This document shows positions 60,595 through 64,000 of a DNA stretch of 64,000 bases, piece by piece. Origin of the DNA: Oscillospiraceae bacterium (lineage in GTDB: Bacteria > Bacillota > Clostridia > Oscillospirales > Ruminococcaceae); assembly GCA_017468365.1 (NCBI GenBank), contig JAFUIS010000013.1, forward strand, positions 50,915 through 114,914, written 5' to 3'. Below the pieces are notes generated by a model. That model saw only the letters and a list, made by a program, of their open reading frames with translations. It was not told the origin of the DNA and ran no database searches. The position numbers and the translations under genes are program-made. The stretch's first letter is position 1; each line of letters opens with the position of its first letter.

Positions 60595-62184
60595 ATGAAC
60601 GAGACCTTTAAAAAACAAATCGAAAACGGCGAATGTACCCTCGGAATCGAACTTGGCTCCACAAGAATAAAAGCCGTCCTCATTAACAGTGGCGCTGAAA
60701 TCGTCGCTATCGGTACTTACGACTGGGAAAACCGTTTTGAAAACGGAATCTGGACCTACAGCCTCGAAGATATTTTTGCCGGTACCAAAGGCTGCTATAA
60801 ATCCCTCAAAAACGACGTTTTCAAAAAATACGGCGTCACCCTCAAAAAACTTGCTTCTCTCGGAATTTCCGCAATGATGCACGGCTATATTGTCCTCGAT
60901 AAAGAGGATAACCTTCTTTCTCCCTTCCGCACCTGGAGAAATACCACCGCCGGTGCCGCCGCCGAATTCCTTACCGAAGAATTCGATTTCAATATCCCCG
61001 AACGCTGGAGCATCGCTCATTTCTGGCACCAGGTCACCGAGGGCGCAGAGCACGTAAAACATATTGATAAGCTCATGACCCTTTCCTGCTACGTTCATTA
61101 TCTTCTTTCCGGCGAATTCGTTCTCGGAATCGGCGATGCTTCCGGAATGTTCCCCGCAGAAGCCGCCGAAACCGCCTATAACGCAAAACTTATCAATAAA
61201 ATGGATAAACTCATGGCGGAAAAAGGCTTTCCCTACAAAGCTGAAGACATCCTTCCCAAAATGCTTTCCGCAGGTGATGATGCAGGCTTCCTCACCGAAA
61301 AAGGCGCAAAATTCCTCGATGAAGAGGGCGACCTCGAAGCCGGAATTCCCATGTGTCCTCCCGAAGGTGATGCCGGAACCGGAATGGTCGCCACCAACAG
61401 CGTAAGACCCGCCACCGGCAATGTTTCCGCAGGAACTTCAGTTTTCGCAATGATAGTCCTTGAGAAAGAACTCGAAAAACTTCACCGCGAAATCGATGTG
61501 ACCGCGACACCCGCCGGTGCCCCCGTCGCAATGGTACATTGCAACAACTGCTCCTCCGAACTCAACGTCTTTGCCGATATGTTCTCCGAACTTGGAAATT
61601 CCCTCGGCGTGGAACTCGACAGGGGAAAGGTCCTTGGCGCAATGTTCTCTGCCGCCGAAAAAGGTGCGCCGGATTGCGGCGGAACCGTTTCCTGCAACTA
61701 TCTTTCCGGAGAGTTTATCACCGGCTTCCAAAACGGAATCCCGCTGGTCGCAAGAACTCCTGAAAGCAGTTTCTCTCTTGCGGATTTCTCAAGATCTCTT
61801 ATCTATTCCGCTTTTGCCACCGTAAAGATCGGAATGTATGTCCTCGATGAAGAAAAAGTCCGCATCGAAAGAATGACCGGTCACGGCGGACTTTTCAAAT
61901 CTCCCTTTGCGGCAAAAGCCTTTGCCGCCGCCACCAAAGCCGAAGTCGTCGTAATGAAAAACGCCGGTGAAGGCGGTGCCTGGGGAATCGCAGTTCTTGC
62001 TTCCTATATGGTCAATAGGGAAGAGGGCGAAAAACTCGAAGATTACCTCGAGAATAAAGTTTTTGCCGAAGCCGAAGCCGAAAGATTCTCCCCTGAAAAA
62101 GCCGACGTCGAAGGTTACGACAGCTATATCGAAACCTATAAAAAACTCCTCACAGTCGAAAGAGCCGCCGTCGAAAACCTCTGA
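60595..62184 (+). CDS. FGGY-family carbohydrate kinase
   Basis: A 529-residue kinase of the FGGY family (ribulokinase/xylulokinase group). It has LGIELGSTRIKAVLI (phosphate loop), GISAMMHGYIVLD, TWRNTTAG, GDASGMFP (active site Asp region), GNVSAGTSVFAMI, and the C-terminal ATP site MTGHGGLFKSPFAAKA and GAWGIAVLA. The sugar is not clear. The two domains and length are normal. A TTGCTT-N17-TAACAT promoter is possible at 60532-60560. No sugar transporter is nearby. Confidence 0.92.
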   Translation: MNETFKKQIENGECTLGIELGSTRIKAVLINSGAEIVAIGTYDWENRFENGIWTYSLEDIFAGTKGCYKSLKNDVFKKYGVTLKKLASLGISAMMHGYIVLDKEDNLLSPFRTWRNTTAGAAAEFLTEEFDFNIPERWSIAHFWHQVTEGAEHVKHIDKLMTLSCYVHYLLSGEFVLGIGDASGMFPAEAAETAYNAKLINKMDKLMAEKGFPYKAEDILPKMLSAGDDAGFLTEKGAKFLDEEGDLEAGIPMCPPEGDAGTGMVATNSVRPATGNVSAGTSVFAMIVLEKELEKLHREIDVTATPAGAPVAMVHCNNCSSELNVFADMFSELGNSLGVELDRGKVLGAMFSAAEKGAPDCGGTVSCNYLSGEFITGFQNGIPLVARTPESSFSLADFSRSLIYSAFATVKIGMYVLDEEKVRIERMTGHGGLFKSPFAAKAFAAATKAEVVVMKNAGEGGAWGIAVLASYMVNREEGEKLEDYLENKVFAEAEAERFSPEKADVEGYDSYIETYKKLLTVERAAVENL

Positions 62185-62267
62185 TAAAAAAACTGTCCGC
62201 CTAAGGTCCGCCTTCCGTAAGGAAGAGCGGATTCGGGCAGGCTCTTGTAAAGTGAATAGTTTTGGTA

Positions 62268-62300
62268 TGGACGGCGTGATTTTGTCACGCCGTCTTTTCT
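62268..62300 (+). terminator. Terminator at the kinase/recombinase junction
   Basis: GACGGCGTGA/TCACGCCGTC stem with a five-base loop and T-rich tail. The recombinase stop codon lies inside the stem. A smaller hairpin with CCTTCC/GGAAGG arms at 62210-62232 precedes it. Confidence 0.8.
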
Positions 62301-63850
62301 TTTTGTTTTCGTTCGAGTTCACGTTCAAAGGCTTCTTCAATGTCCTCCGGTGTTAGTCCACGGATAATTCCGATTCCGTTGTAGTAGATGTCTACTATCT
62401 GATATCTTTTTCCATCGAAGTATTTTGGAGATGATACCACTATCTTTTCAATAAATTCATGGATAAGTTCGGGTGTGAGTTCTTTGATTTCGGTTATTCG
62501 TTTGACTTTGTATATGAATCTTTGGAGATTTTCAGTCTTGTCTGTTTCCGTGCTCAAGTACTCTTCGAGTATCGGAATTGATTCTTTCAGCTCCTGTTGC
62601 TCCTTTTCATATGACATAGACATTGTTGCATAACGTTCATCGGAAAGCTTTCCGCTTGCGTTATCTTCATAGATTCTCTGAATAAGATTATCTATTTCGG
62701 AAACTCGTTTCTTGGCATTGTTCAGTTCTTTACGCTTTTCGGAAAGCTCTTTCTTCTTTTCTTCTCCATAAGATTCCATTTGCTTCTTCGCAAACTGCTC
62801 TTCAAAAAGATTTACGTTCATAAAAACTCTTTTCATGTTTTCAAGAACGATTTCATATACCGCCTTTTCTCTGATGTAATGCGCAGAGCAGTTTTCGGAA
62901 TTCTTGCGATAGGTGGAGCAGAAGAAATATGCCTGTTCTCTCTTGTAACAGTTTGTGGCGCTGTAATAGAGCTTTTCTCCGCAATCGGAACAGTAGAGCA
63001 ATCCGGAAAACCAACTTGTAATACCAGTCTTTGTGAATCTCCTGCGATGTTTCCGAAGTTCCTGCACAAGTTCAAATGTTTCTCTGTCGATGATTGCCGG
63101 GTGGGTATCATGGAATATCTTCCATTCTTCCTCCGGTTTCTCTATCTTCTTTTTGTTCTTGAAAGACTTTGTGGAAGTACGGAAGTTTACCGTATCTCCG
63201 CAGTATTCCTGCTTTGCAAGAATATCCGAAACGGTTGAGGTTCCCCAATGGTATGGAACAGAAGGTGGTTTGCAGCATACTCTTCCTATACTGCTCCAGT
63301 ATTCATTCGGTGTCATAATCTTTTCCGTTTTCAGCCTGTTCGCAATCTGCGTGGGTCCAAATCCCTCAATGCAAAGAGCATAGATTTTCCTTACAACTTT
63401 TGCCGCAGGTTCATCAATTATCCATTCTTTAGGATTATCCGGATCCTTCATGTATCCGTAGGGTGGATTTGTTGTTAAAGGAAGTCCAGACATTCCTTTG
63501 TTCTTGAATACGTTCCGAACCTTTTGACTTGTATTCTTTGCGTGCCATTCATTGAACAGATCCTGCATTGGAACTATATCGCTGATTCCTTTGGCTGTAT
63601 CGATATTATCCATAATTGCTATATATCTTACACCCAAATCATCAAAACCCTCTTCAAGAAGTTGACCTACAACCAAACGGTTACGACCCAATCTTGAATG
63701 GTCTTTTACGATAAGCGTTCCTATCTTTCCTTGCTCCGCAAGCTCCATGATTTCTGTAAAGGCAGGTCTTGCAAAGTTTGTTCCGGAAAAGCCGTCATCA
63801 ATAAATACTCTTGTATTCTTAAATCCGTTTTCCTTTGCGTATTTTTCCAA
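62285..63850 (-). pseudogene. Large serine recombinase, catalytic N-terminus lost
   Basis: A 521-residue stretch of a transposon-type large serine recombinase. It keeps most of the resolvase domain (VFIDDGFSGTNFARPAF, VKDHSRLGRN), the recombinase domain (PPYGYMKDP, ANRLKTEKI), the zinc ribbon (LLYCSDCGEKL, CSTYRKNSENCSAHYI), a long coiled coil and the C-terminal end. The usual start (ALYxRLSRDD with the catalytic Ser) is missing. A start-like piece, MSRSHMYSGGETTLYI, lies upstream at 63918 in another frame. The first in-frame start is TTG 63850. Likely inactive. Confidence 0.8.
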
Positions 63851-64000
63851 TATGGCCTGCTGAGAGGTAATATGTAAAGGGTGGTTTCTCCACCCGAATA
63901 CATATGACTGCGGCTCATTTGTGGTGAATTGAAAAGCAGTTATAGGAAAGGAGTAGAAAAAGCCTTATAACCGCTACAAATTCAACACAGAAAGGAGCTG
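63851..64000. other. Edge of a mobile element
   Basis: Holds the out-of-frame recombinase start piece (63860-63918, minus strand) and, on the plus strand, AAGGAG-type sites at about 63949-63955 and 63992-63997 that seem to lead into a gene beyond the edge. The element continues to the right. No attachment site can be set. Confidence 0.5.

Overview
The window reads as chromosome of an endospore-forming, anaerobic Gram-positive bacterium of the class Clostridia. Support for this is spoIVA and spoVG, a T-box in front of alaS, a CIRCE-controlled hrcA-grpE-dnaK-dnaJ-prmA operon, a B. subtilis-type LexA-like box, a class A RNase P RNA, an Rnf complex, lipoproteins with Gram-positive lipoboxes, and strong AGGAGG-type ribosome binding sites. 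An Oscillospirales-like gut bacterium is my guess from gene style, not a proven placement. Coding is dense, terminators are strong, and several genes appear to start with TTG or GTG. The first gene is cut by the left edge. A mobile element enters at the right edge.

Layout. 1-4.5 kb: a truncated secreted or anchored protein, spoVG, murC, a solitary ATPase and small unknowns. 4.5-10.3 kb: the class I heat-shock operon, read leftward from a promoter overlapped by CIRCE. 10.4-16.9 kb: a lipoprotein, a LUD-domain protein, a HAD phosphatase, aspS, hisS, an mgsA-like gene and a minD-like gene. 17-21.9 kb: a tiny membrane protein, a HIT protein, alaS with its T-box, a sigma factor and a zinc-ribbon protein. 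21.9-28.2 kb: a DHHW-like/MBOAT pair whose catalytic motifs look lost, then rnmV, holA and comEC. 28.3-34.9 kb: a MATE exporter, a small two-helix membrane protein with LexA-like boxes, gldA, a flippase and spoIVA. 35-37.9 kb: two tRNA genes and mtaB, flanked by two copies of a 175-bp non-coding repeat that may be a duplicated small RNA, then pssA. 38-42.3 kb: an ABC exporter with a coiled-coil FtsX permease. 42.4-47.4 kb: ROK kinase, rodA, and tsaE-tsaB-rpiB-upp-ruvX. 47.5-50.6 kb: an atypical kinase-like gene, a possible small RNA, rnpB and gdhA. 50.7-59.9 kb: a membrane redox block (rnfCDGEAB, then a NusG_II protein and a Gx transporter) divergent from a highly expressed tandem-repeat lipoprotein and apbE. 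60-64 kb: a membrane-anchored XRE regulator, an FGGY kinase and a damaged large serine recombinase.

How the genes work together. The Rnf complex couples ferredoxin and NAD to an ion gradient. ApbE would attach FMN to RnfG and RnfD, and the abundant lipoprotein beside apbE may belong to the same outer-surface redox system. Other blocks serve cell wall growth (murC, rodA, flippase), protein quality control, tRNA charging and modification (aspS, hisS, alaS, mtaB, tsaB, tsaE), and sporulation. The items most worth following are the LexA-boxed small membrane protein, the duplicated non-coding unit, the co-degenerate acyltransferase pair, the double-FMN RnfG and the tandem lipoprotein.
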